Assembly (NCBI RefSeq): GCF_009696605.1
Contig: NZ_VULR01000009.1
Location: 1-64,000 of the forward strand
DNA length: 64,000 bases
Direction of reading: 5' to 3'
Origin: Anaerosalibacter bizertensis
GTDB lineage: Bacteria > Bacillota > Clostridia > Tissierellales > Sporanaerobacteraceae
Shown: piece by piece, positions 44,630 to 54,264 of the stretch
Numbering within the stretch: the stretch's first letter is position 1
Layout of the letters: each line of letters opens with the position of its first letter
Position numbers and translations under genes: made by a program
Notes under the pieces: model-generated
What the model was told of the DNA's origin: nothing
The model's input: only the letters and a program-made list of their open reading frames with translations
Databases searched by the model: none

Positions 44630-45202
44630 ATGTTTGAGGACTGGATACATGAAAAACTTAAGACAGAGATAGGTATTTTGAGATATAATCATTCTATAGG
44701 TGTTATGGAGACAAGTATAAAACTAGCAAAATATTATGGTGTTAATGAAAAAAGCGCAGCATTAGCAGGTCTTCTTCATGACTGTGCTAAGTCCAAAGAC
44801 AAAATAAAATTATTGAAAATGGCTGACGAGTTTGGTATAATTCTAGATAATGTTATGAAAAATAATGTAGAATTAATTCATGGCCCAATAGGTGCTGAAA
44901 TTGCTAAAAGACAATATAATATAGAAGATAAGAAAATATTATCTGCAATACAGTATCATACTACTGGGAAAGAGGACATGAGTATATTAGAGAAAATTAT
45001 TTTTATAGCTGATTATATTGAACCTAATAGGAAATTTAAAGGTGTTGAGGAAGCTAGAAAACTAGCCTTTGAAGATCTAGACGAGAGCTTAATCTATGCA
45101 ATGGATAATACTATTAAGTTTGTTATTAATAGTGGGGGATTAATACATTTAGATACAGTAAAAGCAAGGAATTATTTAAAAATAGAAAAGAGTTTGGAGT
45201 GA
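44630..45202 (+). CDS. yqeK: YqeK-type HD-domain hydrolase (Ap4A hydrolase family)
   Basis: A 190-residue HD-domain protein. Metal ligands are visible in RYNHSIGVMETS, LLHDCAKS (HD) and YHTTGKEDM, with FIADYIEPNRKF near residue 125. Characterised YqeK enzymes split diadenosine tetraphosphate symmetrically. It lies directly after nadD, the usual arrangement, and 6 bases before the LCP gene. Confidence 0.92.
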   Translation: MFEDWIHEKLKTEIGILRYNHSIGVMETSIKLAKYYGVNEKSAALAGLLHDCAKSKDKIKLLKMADEFGIILDNVMKNNVELIHGPIGAEIAKRQYNIEDKKILSAIQYHTTGKEDMSILEKIIFIADYIEPNRKFKGVEEARKLAFEDLDESLIYAMDNTIKFVINSGGLIHLDTVKARNYLKIEKSLE

Positions 45203-45208
45203 GGTCTA

Positions 45209-46171
45209 GTGAAAAAGAAATTTCTTAAAACATTTTTTATATCTTTTTTAGCATTTGCTATTCTTTATAGTGGGGCAGCTTATTATTACATAAATATTAG
45301 AGACAAAGAAACTGGGAATAATGCTGATTTATTTAATAAATTTAAGTATGAAGACGACGGTAATGATGAATTGACATTTCTTTTATTAGGTATAGATAGT
45401 AAAGATATTGCTAATGATGAAAAAGAAAGATCAGATACTATGATGTTATGTAATGTAAATAAATCAACAGGAAGTGTTTCAATCTTATCAATACCTAGGG
45501 ATACAAGAGTAGATATTAGAGGAAGAAGAAATAAAGAAAAAATTAATCATGCTCATATGTATGGAGGGCCAGATCTATCAGTAAAGACAGTTAGAGATTT
45601 TCTTGGAATAGATTTAGATTATTATGTAAGGGTTGATTATAAAATAGTAGAAGAGTTTGTAGATTTAATAGGTGGCGTTGAGGTAGATGTGCCTATGGAT
45701 ATGCGTTATAGCGATCCAGCAGCTGATCCACCTTTAAATATAAACTTAAAAGAAGGAAGACAGATATTAGATGGAGATAAAGCTTTGCAATTCTTGAGAT
45801 TTAGAAAAGGTTATAAGGATCAAGATTTGGGAAGAATAAGAGCACAACAACAATTTATTCAATCAGCTATTTCTAAAACATTAAAACCAGGAAATATAGT
45901 TAAAGTTCCTAAAATGGTAGAGAGTTATTATAAATACGTAGACACCAACATACCTTTAGAAACAATTATGAGATTTGCATTAAAAGCAAAAGATATAAAT
46001 ACAGAGAATTTAGAAATGGCTACTTTGCCAGGAGAACCAGAAATGATAGATGAAATATCATATTATATAGCTTATGAAGAAGAGATGAGTGAATTAGTTA
46101 AAAATATGTTTATTGATCATGAAACAGTAGAGAATAAATCTATAGATAGAGAAGATGAAGAAACCAATTAA
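45209..46171 (+). CDS. LytR-CpsA-Psr (LCP) family protein
   Basis: A 320-residue protein with one N-terminal membrane segment (about residues 7-27) and an extracellular LCP domain. LLLGIDS, SIPRDTRVDIRG and FLRFRKGYKDQDLGRIRAQQQFI contain the conserved Asp/Arg residues that bind the polyprenyl pyrophosphate. It probably attaches glycopolymers to peptidoglycan. GTG 45209 follows GGAGTGAGG. Confidence 0.93.
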   Translation: MKKKFLKTFFISFLAFAILYSGAAYYYINIRDKETGNNADLFNKFKYEDDGNDELTFLLLGIDSKDIANDEKERSDTMMLCNVNKSTGSVSILSIPRDTRVDIRGRRNKEKINHAHMYGGPDLSVKTVRDFLGIDLDYYVRVDYKIVEEFVDLIGGVEVDVPMDMRYSDPAADPPLNINLKEGRQILDGDKALQFLRFRKGYKDQDLGRIRAQQQFIQSAISKTLKPGNIVKVPKMVESYYKYVDTNIPLETIMRFALKAKDINTENLEMATLPGEPEMIDEISYYIAYEEEMSELVKNMFIDHETVENKSIDREDEETN

Positions 46172-46192
46172 CACTTACAGGAGGTATTATTA

Positions 46193-46534
46193 GTGAAGGA
46201 ACTTGATGAGAGACTTTCTATTATATCAAAGGCTTGTGATGATAAAAAAGCATTTGATGTAAAAATTTTAGATATATCAAAATTAAGTAGCATAGGGGAT
46301 TATTTTGTTATTGCTAGTGGCAATTCTACAACTCAAGTTGTTGCTATTGCAGATGAAGTTGAGGAAAAGATGGTAAAATCAGGATTTGAATTATTACAAA
46401 AAGAAGGACAAAATTCTGCTAGATGGGTTTTGTTGGATTTTGGCGATATTATTGTACATGTATTCCATAAAGAAGATAGGAAGTTTTATAATTTAGAAAG
46501 ACTTTGGGCAGATAGTCATAAAATTGAAATGTAA
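46193..46534 (+). CDS. rsfS: Ribosome silencing factor RsfS
   Basis: A 113-residue protein that binds L14 and blocks subunit joining when nutrients are scarce. The family core DYFVIASGNSTTQVVAIADEV, WVLLDFGDIIVHVFH and YNLERLWADS are present. It ends the nadD-yqeK-LCP-rsfS group, and the GTG start follows AGGAGGT. Confidence 0.96.
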   Translation: MKELDERLSIISKACDDKKAFDVKILDISKLSSIGDYFVIASGNSTTQVVAIADEVEEKMVKSGFELLQKEGQNSARWVLLDFGDIIVHVFHKEDRKFYNLERLWADSHKIEM

Positions 46535-46548
46535 ATAAAAATACAATC

Positions 46549-46589
46549 TAAAAGTCTTCTCATTTTCATTGAAAATGGGAAGACTTTTA
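46549..46589 (+). terminator. Terminator after rsfS
   Basis: TAAAAGTCTTC and GAAGACTTTTA flank an inner CATTTTC/GAAAATG helix. The terminal T-run is short, and ridA starts 22 bases later. Confidence 0.7.
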
Positions 46590-46610
46590 ATACAAGAGGA
46601 GGTTTTAAAT

Positions 46611-46991
46611 ATGGAAGTAACATATATATCTACAGATAAGGCACCTGCAGCCATAGGCCCTTATTCTCAAGGTACCAAAGTAGGCAATATGGTTTTTACA
46701 TCTGGTCAATTAGGAATTGATCCTAAAACTGGTGAATTTGTCAATTCTAATATTGAAGAAGAAACAAGACAAAGTTTAAAAAATCTTAAAGCTGTTGTTG
46801 AAAAAGCTGGTGGAACCCTTGAAAATGTAGTGAAAGTAACAATATTCATTAAGAATATGGGGGATTTTTCGAAAATAAATGGAGTATATGGAGAATACTT
46901 TAATTCTCACAAACCTGCTAGATCCTGTGTAGAAGTAGCTAAATTACCTAAAGATGGAAATGTAGAGATTGAAGCCATAGCAATCATATAA
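46611..46991 (+). CDS. ridA: RidA family enamine/imine deaminase
   Basis: A 126-residue YjgF/RidA protein. It has APAAIGPYSQGTKVGNMVFT, the catalytic-pocket Arg in KPARSCVEVAKLPKDGNVEI and the terminal EAIAII. It hydrolyses reactive 2-aminoacrylate-type enamines made by PLP enzymes. ATG 46611 fits AGAGGAGG at about 46595; the upstream open frame overlaps the preceding terminator and is not used. Confidence 0.95.
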   Translation: MEVTYISTDKAPAAIGPYSQGTKVGNMVFTSGQLGIDPKTGEFVNSNIEEETRQSLKNLKAVVEKAGGTLENVVKVTIFIKNMGDFSKINGVYGEYFNSHKPARSCVEVAKLPKDGNVEIEAIAII

Positions 46992-47035
46992 AAAAACTGA
47001 CTCAAAATGGTTAACCATTTTGAGTCAGTTTTTTT
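46990..47035. terminator. Bidirectional terminator between ridA and dacF
   Basis: AAAAAACTGACTCAAAATGG and its exact complement form a 22-base-pair perfect stem with A- and T-runs at the ends, so it can end the converging transcripts on both strands. Confidence 0.92.
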
Positions 47036-48305
47036 ATATGAAAGATTTTCTCTTTCTTCTTTTCGTTTTTTTAATATGTAAAATCATTCTCCAAAATACA
47101 AACAAAATAATTAGTGATAACCACCATTTTCCAATTGGATAGTTTTCAATTATTTGTCTATACAAAGGCATTGCTTCTACATTTTCAGTGGAAACAATAT
47201 TTACATATCCTAAAGAATTCCCATCAAGGAAATATTCAATTTTTCCTAAGGCTTGTCCTTTAGAAATAGGTGCTTCCAATTTAGAAGGAAGGGAAATATT
47301 TGTTTTAACTTCAGAACTATTGTCCTTAGGGACATATACATAAAAATCATCTTCTGATACACCAGTTATAAATTTATTGGTTCCATTTTTGATCTTCACA
47401 TTTCCAATAAACTCATTTTTAGAAGTTAGAAAGTTTTTGTCAAAATTATTAAATCCATAATTTAATAGTTTGTGAGTATCTATATAAATGTTTCTGCCTT
47501 GAGACTTCAATACAACAGATATAAGTCTAGTATTTCCTTTTTTTGCAGAAGTAACTAAACAATTTTGAGCAACTGATGTATAACCACTTTTTACCCCATC
47601 TACCCCATCATATTTTATAGGTATTGTTTCCCCGTTTAAATCTATTTTTTTCTGACTATATAGCAGCCTATTAGAAGATTGCAAATATCTAGATTCATCT
47701 TTTTTATTAGTAGTTGGAATTATATAATAATAATTCTTGACTATATCTCTAAAAGTTTTATTTTTCATAGCATATTTTGCAATAAGAGATAAGTCATAGG
47801 CTGTAGTCATGTGCTCATCATTAGGTAATCCATTAGGGTTTTCGAAATGGGTATTTAAAGCTCCAATTTTTTCTGCTTTTTCATTCATTAGCTTTACAAA
47901 CTCTTCAACACTTCCTGAAATATGTATTGCAATAGCCACAGCTGCATCGTTAGCAGACCCTATTAAAAGGGCATGTACCAAATCATTTAATGTTAACTCT
48001 TCCCCAGGCTCTAAAGCAATATGTGTTCCGTCAAGTCCCTCTATTACGTCATCGGTTATAGTGACTTTTTCATTTAAATCACCTAATTCAATGGCCAATA
48101 TTCCAGTCATTATTTTAGTAGTACTGGCTGGATAAAGTTGTTTATTAGCATTTTTTTCATACAATATTTGTCCTGTTTCTTCATCAATAAGTATTGCCCC
48201 TTCTCCAAAAATATCTAAGTCATCAGTAGAAGCATTTTCTGCATAGGAAAAACTACAAGAATTTCCAAGAATAATTACTATTAATATAAGCAATATCTTT
48301 TTCAA
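47034..48305 (-). CDS. dacF: D-alanyl-D-alanine carboxypeptidase (class A/DacF type PBP)
   Basis: A 423-residue low-molecular-mass PBP. A signal peptide (cleavage after about residue 25) is followed by the peptidase S11 domain with SxxK in PASTTKIMTG, SxN in GSANDAAVAIA and KSG in GVKSGYTSVA. A PBP5-like C-terminal domain and a final membrane anchor (WWLSLIILFVFWRMI) with a basic tail complete it. It trims pentapeptides in peptidoglycan. TTG 48305 lies 9 bases after AAGGAAG; a GTG at 48314 adjoins that site. Confidence 0.93.
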   Translation of the reverse strand: MKKILLILIVIILGNSCSFSYAENASTDDLDIFGEGAILIDEETGQILYEKNANKQLYPASTTKIMTGILAIELGDLNEKVTITDDVIEGLDGTHIALEPGEELTLNDLVHALLIGSANDAAVAIAIHISGSVEEFVKLMNEKAEKIGALNTHFENPNGLPNDEHMTTAYDLSLIAKYAMKNKTFRDIVKNYYYIIPTTNKKDESRYLQSSNRLLYSQKKIDLNGETIPIKYDGVDGVKSGYTSVAQNCLVTSAKKGNTRLISVVLKSQGRNIYIDTHKLLNYGFNNFDKNFLTSKNEFIGNVKIKNGTNKFITGVSEDDFYVYVPKDNSSEVKTNISLPSKLEAPISKGQALGKIEYFLDGNSLGYVNIVSTENVEAMPLYRQIIENYPIGKWWLSLIILFVFWRMILHIKKTKRRKRKSFI

Positions 48306-48328
48306 AGTCCCCACCTTCCTTAACTATA

Positions 48329-48346
48329 TTGATATTAGTATATCAA
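48329..48346. promoter_or_regulatory. Palindrome over the dacF -10 region
   Basis: TTGATAT and ATATCAA are 4 bases apart. On the minus strand the sequence includes TATACT, a plausible -10 box, so the palindrome could be an operator. Confidence 0.35.
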
Positions 48347-48443
48347 AAAATAAAGTTATTTTTAATATAAATTAAAAAAAAGAAGGAAAAAACCAGTTTT
48401 AATAGAATTAAAGTTAAAAGGAAAGTGGGATGGGGGGATGAAG

Positions 48444-49082
48444 ATGAGAATCTTTACAAAAAGGGAGCAAATAGTTATACTATTGTTAGTCATATTAGTA
48501 GGGGCTATTACATTATATGGTTTTTACAGAAATAATAATAAATTAAATGATATGGATTTAAAAGGTAAAGAAATAGGAGAAGAAATGGAAATAGAAGAAA
48601 CAAATGAAGATGAAAATATAGATGAAGAGCCAGAATATATTATGGTACATATAAGTGGACAAGTATTTAATCCAGGTTTAATTGAGTTAAAGAATGGTTC
48701 TAGGGTAATAGATGCAGTAAATAGTGCTGGTGGTCTCAAGGAAGAGGCGGACTTGGATAGGATAAATTTAGCAAAGAAATTAGTAGATGAGCAAAAGATA
48801 TATATTCCCAAAATAGGGGAAGAAATAGATATAGTAGAAGAGGAAGATGGATCTAGTGAAAGCACTCAAGAAAATTCTGGAGATAGTAGTAATAAAATAA
48901 ATATAAATACAGGAACTAAAGAAGAATTGATGAGTTTACCTGGTATAGGAGAAGTACTTGCTGAAAGGATCATAGAGTATAGAGAGTCAAATAGTTTTAA
49001 ATCTATAGAAGATATTAAAAATGTATCAGGAATAGGGGATAAAAAATTCGAAAGTATAGAAGATATGATTATTGTAAATTGA
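48444..49082 (+). CDS. comEA: Competence protein ComEA (DNA receptor)
   Basis: A 212-residue membrane-anchored protein. It has one N-terminal membrane segment (about residues 10-28), an acidic linker (EEMEIEETNEDENIDEEPE) and a SLBB domain (VHISGQVFNPGLIELKNG). A helix-hairpin-helix DNA-binding domain closes it (NINTGTKEELMSLPGIGEVL and NVSGIGDKKFESIE). It binds incoming DNA for ComEC, whose gene lies about 11 kb downstream. ATG 48444 sits 6 bases after GGGGGG; ATG 48438 directly abuts it. Confidence 0.92.
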   Translation: MRIFTKREQIVILLLVILVGAITLYGFYRNNNKLNDMDLKGKEIGEEMEIEETNEDENIDEEPEYIMVHISGQVFNPGLIELKNGSRVIDAVNSAGGLKEEADLDRINLAKKLVDEQKIYIPKIGEEIDIVEEEDGSSESTQENSGDSSNKININTGTKEELMSLPGIGEVLAERIIEYRESNSFKSIEDIKNVSGIGDKKFESIEDMIIVN

Positions 49083-49098
49083 AAGGAATGATATATAA

Positions 49099-50133
49099 AT
49101 GGATGAGAAAAGGCTTACTCAATTAACTAAAAGCTCTGGATGAGCTGCAAAATTAGGTCCAGATACCTTGGCACAAGTTTTGTGTCAATTACCAAAAACT
49201 TATGATGAGAATTTAATTGTAGGTCTTGATACTTCTGATGATGCAGCAGTTTATAAAATTAATGATGATTTAGCTATTATCCAAACGTTAGACTTTTTCA
49301 CTCCCGTAGTTGATGATCCTTATACTTTTGGACAAATAGCTGCTGCCAATTCTTTAAGCGATGTTTATGCTATGGGTGGTGAACCAAAATTAGCTATGAA
49401 TATAGTTTGCTTTCCAAACTGTCTATCCCCAGATGTTTTAACTGAAATTTTAAAAGGTGGACATGATAAAGTAAAAGAGTCTGGTGCCGTATTAGTTGGT
49501 GGTCATACTGTTGAAGATGATGAACCTAAATATGGTCTTTCTGTTACCGGTTTTGTTCACCCTAATAAAGTTCTTACCAATGGAGATGCTAAACCTAATG
49601 ATTTATTAGTACTTACAAAACCTATAGGAACAGGTATTATAAATACTGCAATAAAAGGTGGATTAGCAGCTCAAAACCACTATGATGAAGCTGTTAAAGT
49701 AATGACTACATTAAATAAATTTGCAATAGAAGCAGGTAATAAAGTAGGCATAAATGGCTGTACAGACATAACAGGTTTTGGATTATTAGGGCATGGATTA
49801 GAATTAGCAGAAGCAAGTTCTGTAACTTTAAAAATCAACCATAAAGATATACCTTTAATTGAAGGAGCATTAGAGTATGCTCAGATGGGGTTAGTGCCAG
49901 CAGGAGCTTATTCAAATGAAGTCTATATAGGGGATAAAGTTAAAATTAGTTCAGACATACCAAGGGAGATAGTAGATGTATTATATGATCCACAAACTTC
50001 TGGAGGACTTCTTATGTCTGTGCCAGAAGATAAAGTAGATAAATTGTTAGAAGAATTAAAAAATACACCTACTTCTTTTGGAGTTATTGGCAAAGTACTA
50101 GATAAGGAAGATAAATATTTAATAATAGAATAA
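49099..50133 (+). CDS. selD: Selenide, water dikinase SelD, a selenoprotein (Sec at codon 15)
   Basis: A 344-residue enzyme that makes selenophosphate from selenide and ATP. Read from ATG 49099 behind AAAGGAATG, an in-frame TGA at 49141-49143 falls at the active site: SSG-U-AAKLGP, the place of Cys in Cys-type SelD. The rest runs without stops: [44 protein letters not shown] and GLLMSVPE are SelD hallmarks. Automatic annotation would probably begin after the TGA and lose the active site. A stem-loop just after the TGA and tRNA-Sec, SelA and SelB nearby support Sec insertion. selA follows after 19 bases. Confidence 0.97.
49141..49182 (+). promoter_or_regulatory. Bacterial SECIS-type stem-loop after the selD UGA
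   Basis: Directly after the UGA, CAAAATT (49148-49154) can pair with AAGTTTTG (49175-49182, one bulged G). An apical AGGT/ACCT helix with loop CCAGAT (49155-49168) sits above it. Size and distance fit bacterial SECIS elements read by SelB. Confidence 0.65.
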
Positions 50134-50152
50134 AAGAGAAGGAAGGGTGAAG

Positions 50153-51583
50153 ATGGAAAAGAGAAACTTATTTAGTTTAATACCAAAAGTTGATGAAATT
50201 TTAAAAGAACCATTAATGACAAGATTATTAGATAAATTGCCAAGAGTTATAGTAGTAGATTCTATAAGAGAAGAGATCCAATTATTGAGGGAAGATATTA
50301 AAAATGATTTTATAACAGAGAAAAATATTGATAAAAGAATTGAGAAACTACCTAGCTTAATAGAAAAAAGAGCCAATAAAAAAAATAGATTTAAGCTCAG
50401 AAAGGTTATAAATGGAACAGGGGTGGTTATCCATACTAATTTAGGTAGATCTCCAATTGATGAAGAAATAATGAAAAATGTTTTTGAGATTTCTTCTAAT
50501 TATTCAAACCTTGAATTTGATTTAGAAAGTGGAAAAAGAGGTTCAAGATATAGTCATTTAGAAAAAATACTATCAGATATAACTGGTGCAGAAGCAGCTA
50601 TGGTAGTTAATAATAATGCTGCAGCAGTAATGTTGGTTTTAAGCACATTAGCTAAAGAAAAGGAAGTTATAGTCTCTAGAGGAGAGTTAATAGAGATAGG
50701 AGGCTCTTTTAGAGTACCTGAAGTCATGGAGCAAAGTGGTGCAATCTTAGTAGATGTAGGAACTACTAATAAGACTCATATATGGGATTATGAAAAGGCT
50801 ATCAATGAAGAGACTGGAGTTTTTCTAAAAGTTCATACAAGTAACTATAGGATTTTAGGATTTACATCTTCAGTTTCAATAGAAGAATTATACGAATTAA
50901 AGAATAAATACAATATTCCCTTAGTAGAGGACTTAGGCAGTGGTGTTTTAATAGATTTATCTAAATATGGCTTAGAATACGAGCCTACAGTCCAAGATTC
51001 TATTAAAAAAGGTGTAGATATAGTTACATTTAGTGGAGATAAGCTATTAGGAGGACCTCAGGCTGGGATTATTGTTGGGAAAAGGGAATATATTGATGAA
51101 ATGAAAAAAAATCCTCTAACTAGGGCCATTAGAGTAGATAAGTTTACAATATCTGCCCTAGAGGCTACTTTAAAATTATATCTAGATGAAGAGGGAATGA
51201 AGAAAAAAGTTCCAACAATCAATATGCTAACATTATCTCAAGAAGAATTAGAAAATAAAGCTAATATTTTGAAAGAAAAGTTAAAATGCAATATAAATAT
51301 AAATGATAAAAATATTGATATAGAAATAGTAGATGATTATTCAGAAGTGGGAGGCGGCTCCTTACCTTTAGAGAAATTGCCTACAAAATGTATATGTATT
51401 TCCCTTAAAGATTTGAGCGTATCTAAATTTGAAAAATCTTTAAGAAACTTTAAAACACCTATTATTACTAGAGTATATAAAGATAAAATCTATATTGATA
51501 TGAGAACTATAAAAGAATCTGACTTTGATACTATAGTTGAAGGAGTATTAGAGACTTTAAATGAAGTTAAAGGGGTGCTTTAA
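50153..51583 (+). CDS. selA: L-seryl-tRNA(Sec) selenium transferase
   Basis: A 476-residue PLP enzyme that converts Ser-tRNA(Sec) to Sec-tRNA(Sec) with selenophosphate. NGTGVVIHTNLGRSP is the family start motif. The PLP Lys is in TFSGDKLLGGPQAGI, and TRAIRVDKFT follows. The length is normal. ATG 50153 fits GGAAGGG; a GTG at 50147 lies within it. It is 19 bases after selD and 1 base before selB. Confidence 0.97.
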   Translation: MEKRNLFSLIPKVDEILKEPLMTRLLDKLPRVIVVDSIREEIQLLREDIKNDFITEKNIDKRIEKLPSLIEKRANKKNRFKLRKVINGTGVVIHTNLGRSPIDEEIMKNVFEISSNYSNLEFDLESGKRGSRYSHLEKILSDITGAEAAMVVNNNAAAVMLVLSTLAKEKEVIVSRGELIEIGGSFRVPEVMEQSGAILVDVGTTNKTHIWDYEKAINEETGVFLKVHTSNYRILGFTSSVSIEELYELKNKYNIPLVEDLGSGVLIDLSKYGLEYEPTVQDSIKKGVDIVTFSGDKLLGGPQAGIIVGKREYIDEMKKNPLTRAIRVDKFTISALEATLKLYLDEEGMKKKVPTINMLTLSQEELENKANILKEKLKCNININDKNIDIEIVDDYSEVGGGSLPLEKLPTKCICISLKDLSVSKFEKSLRNFKTPIITRVYKDKIYIDMRTIKESDFDTIVEGVLETLNEVKGVL

Positions 51584-51584
51584 A

Positions 51585-53513
51585 ATGAAGCATTTTATAG
51601 TTGGAACTGCAGGACATATTGATCATGGAAAAACTACTTTGATAAAAGCGTTAACAGGGAGAGAAACAGATAGATTAAAGGAAGAACAGAAGAGAGGAAT
51701 ATCTATTGAATTAGGATTTACTTATTTTGATTTACCAAGTGGTAAGAGGGCTGGAATTATAGATGTACCTGGACATGAAAAGTTTGTCAAAAATATGTTG
51801 GCAGGAGTTATAGGTATAGATATAGTTATATTGGTAGTAGCTGCAGATGAAGGAGTAATGCCTCAAACAAAAGAACATTTAGATATACTACAGCTATTAG
51901 GAATTAAGAAGGGATTTATAGTATTGACTAAAATTGATTTAGTAGATGAAGAATGGATGGAGTTGGTAATGGAGGATATAAAGGAGCATGTAAAAAACAC
52001 CTTCTTAGAAAACACTCCTATAATACCTGTTTCATCAATTAAAAATATAGGTTTAGATGAAGTGAGAGATAATATAGATAATTTGACCGAAGAAATAGAA
52101 GAAAGAAATGTAAAAGATATGCCTAGATTACCAATAGATAGGGTATTTACTATATCTGGTTTTGGAACTATAGTGACAGGGACTTTAATCTCAGGTACTT
52201 TTAAAGTAGGGGATGAAGTAGAAATTTTCCCAGGAAATAAAAGAGGAAGGATTAGGTCTTTACAAGTACATGATGAAGCTGCGGATATAGTGGAAGCAGG
52301 GCAAAGGGTAGCCATGAACATAGCTGGACTAAAAAAATCAAGTATAGATAGAGGCAATGTAGTTGCTCCAATAGACTCGATGAAAGATACTATGATGTTA
52401 GATGTTAAAGTTAAACTTTTAGAAGATATTCCTAAGATTATAGAAAATAGATCAAGAGTTAGACTATATATAGGAACCCAGGAAATCCTATGTAGAATTG
52501 TGTTATTAGATAAAGAAGAATTATCTCCTGGAGAAAGTGCTTATGCTCAGTTAAGACTAGAAGAGTCTACTGTAGCTAAGAGAGGGGATAAGTTTATACT
52601 AAGATTTTATTCGCCTATGTTTACTATAGGTGGTGGGGAAGTATTAGAAGCCAACCCAGAAAAGAAGAAAAGATTTGACAAACAAGCAATAGAAGAGTTG
52701 GAGATAAAAGATAAAGGTGAAACAGAGGATGTTATAGGAAAAGTCATAAAAGATAGAAGCAAGGAATTTCCTACAGTTAAAGATATCTCTATATATACCG
52801 CTATGTCTGAAGAAGATGTAAGCAGAGAAATAGAAAATTTAAAATTTAAAAATAAAGTAATTACATTTTCTCTTTTAAAAGATATACATGTAATTCATAT
52901 AGAATATTTTAATTATTTACAAGGAAAAATTGAAGAAGAATTAAAAAAATATCATATAGATAGACCACTGAAACAGGGAATAGGTAAAGAAGAAATTAGG
53001 AGTAAATACTTTAAGGATATAAAACCTAGAGTAGCAGATGAATTTATAAATTTACTTATTAAAAAAGGAATTGTAAAACAAAAGAATGAATATATTTTTC
53101 TCGAAGGATTTGAAATCAAATATAATGAAGAGCAAAATAAAATTAAAGAAGAGATTAAGAAAATATTTATTAGGGAAGAATTTTTATTGCCTAAATATGA
53201 AGATATTGTTAAAGAAATAAAATTTGACGACGATGAAATTAGACAAGTATTTGAATCCTTATTAGACAGTGGAGAAGTTTTAAAATTAAAAGAGGATATA
53301 TATATACTAAAAGATATATATGAAAGAGCAATAGCTATTTTAAATGAATACTTAGATAAAAATGGGTCTATAACAGTTTCTCAATATAGGGATTTATTAA
53401 ATACTAATAGGAAGTCTTCTATTGCACTATTAGAGTATTTTGATGAGATTAAAATAACTAAAAGAGTTGGAGATAAAAGAATTTTTACAGGAAAAATAGA
53501 GGAAAACAGATAG
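51585..53513 (+). CDS. selB: Selenocysteine-specific elongation factor SelB
   Basis: A 642-residue translation factor. The GTPase domain has [26 protein letters not shown] and [10 protein letters not shown]-Tu-like domains II-III follow ([18 protein letters not shown]). Four C-terminal winged-helix domains (about residues 370-640) bind the SECIS stem-loop. It delivers Sec-tRNA to UGA codons such as that of selD. ATG 51585 follows AGGGGTG, one base after selA. Confidence 0.97.
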   Translation: MKHFIVGTAGHIDHGKTTLIKALTGRETDRLKEEQKRGISIELGFTYFDLPSGKRAGIIDVPGHEKFVKNMLAGVIGIDIVILVVAADEGVMPQTKEHLDILQLLGIKKGFIVLTKIDLVDEEWMELVMEDIKEHVKNTFLENTPIIPVSSIKNIGLDEVRDNIDNLTEEIEERNVKDMPRLPIDRVFTISGFGTIVTGTLISGTFKVGDEVEIFPGNKRGRIRSLQVHDEAADIVEAGQRVAMNIAGLKKSSIDRGNVVAPIDSMKDTMMLDVKVKLLEDIPKIIENRSRVRLYIGTQEILCRIVLLDKEELSPGESAYAQLRLEESTVAKRGDKFILRFYSPMFTIGGGEVLEANPEKKKRFDKQAIEELEIKDKGETEDVIGKVIKDRSKEFPTVKDISIYTAMSEEDVSREIENLKFKNKVITFSLLKDIHVIHIEYFNYLQGKIEEELKKYHIDRPLKQGIGKEEIRSKYFKDIKPRVADEFINLLIKKGIVKQKNEYIFLEGFEIKYNEEQNKIKEEIKKIFIREEFLLPKYEDIVKEIKFDDDEIRQVFESLLDSGEVLKLKEDIYILKDIYERAIAILNEYLDKNGSITVSQYRDLLNTNRKSSIALLEYFDEIKITKRVGDKRIFTGKIEENR

Positions 53514-53568
53514 AAATATAGAATTATATTATATGTAAATTTATTGTAATATATATGAGGTGATAATA

Positions 53569-54264
53569 GTGGACACCAAAATATTAATTGTTGATGATGA
53601 AAAGTTGTTTGTCAAAGGTCTCAAGTATAGTCTTGAACAAGATGATTATATTATAGAAACAGCATTTGATGGAAAGGAAGCTATTGAAAAAGTAAAAAAA
53701 AAGAGATACGATTTAATAATTTTAGATTTAATGTTACCGGGAATTGATGGATTAGAAGTTTGTCAAAAGATTAGACAAGATTCTCAAGTGCCTATTATAA
53801 TGCTTACTGCTAGAGGAGAAGACATAAATAAAATATTAGGATTAGAATATGGTGCTGATGACTATTTAACTAAACCTTTCAATATTCTAGAATTAAAAGC
53901 AAGAATAAAGGCTATACTTAGAAGAGTAAATATGAAAAGTACAAATATTACAGATCAAGTAATTCAAATAGATGATTTTAAAATAAATACATTAGGTAGG
54001 AAATTGACTATACATGGTAATGAAGTAAATTTAACGGCTAAAGAATTTGATTTATTACTTTTATTGGCATCCAACCCAGGAAAAGTATTTACAAGGGAAG
54101 AGTTATTGGAGACTATATGGGGATATGAATATTTTGGAGATCTTAGAACCGTAGATGTTCATATCAGAAGACTTAGAGAAAAGATTGAAGAGGATTCAGG
54201 CCAACCAGAGTATATACTTACAAAGTGGGGAGTTGGTTACTATTTTAGAAGTAAACCACAATAA
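53569..54264 (+). CDS. OmpR/PhoB-family response regulator
   Basis: A 231-residue regulator. The receiver domain (about 1-118) has the acidic pair in VDDEK, the phosphoacceptor Asp in DLIILDLMLPG and the Lys in LTKPF. A winged-helix DNA-binding domain (about 135-230) has TAKEFDLLLLLASNPG and VDVHIRRLREKI. GTG 53569 follows GAGGTGATA and gives MDTKILIVDDE. It is paired with the kinase gene that overlaps its 3' end. The position inside the Sec cluster does not show its targets. Confidence 0.94.
   Translation: MDTKILIVDDEKLFVKGLKYSLEQDDYIIETAFDGKEAIEKVKKKRYDLIILDLMLPGIDGLEVCQKIRQDSQVPIIMLTARGEDINKILGLEYGADDYLTKPFNILELKARIKAILRRVNMKSTNITDQVIQIDDFKINTLGRKLTIHGNEVNLTAKEFDLLLLLASNPGKVFTREELLETIWGYEYFGDLRTVDVHIRRLREKIEEDSGQPEYILTKWGVGYYFRSKPQ

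Noticed and set aside
49168-50133. A shorter SelD starting at TTG 49168
   Set aside because: It lacks the ATP/selenide active-site region and has no ribosome binding site; ATG 49099 with Sec at codon 15 explains all data.
51863-52357. 164-codon minus-strand frame opposite selB
   Set aside because: Antisense shadow of a highly conserved GTPase gene; Ser/Ile-rich nonsense composition and no ribosome binding site.
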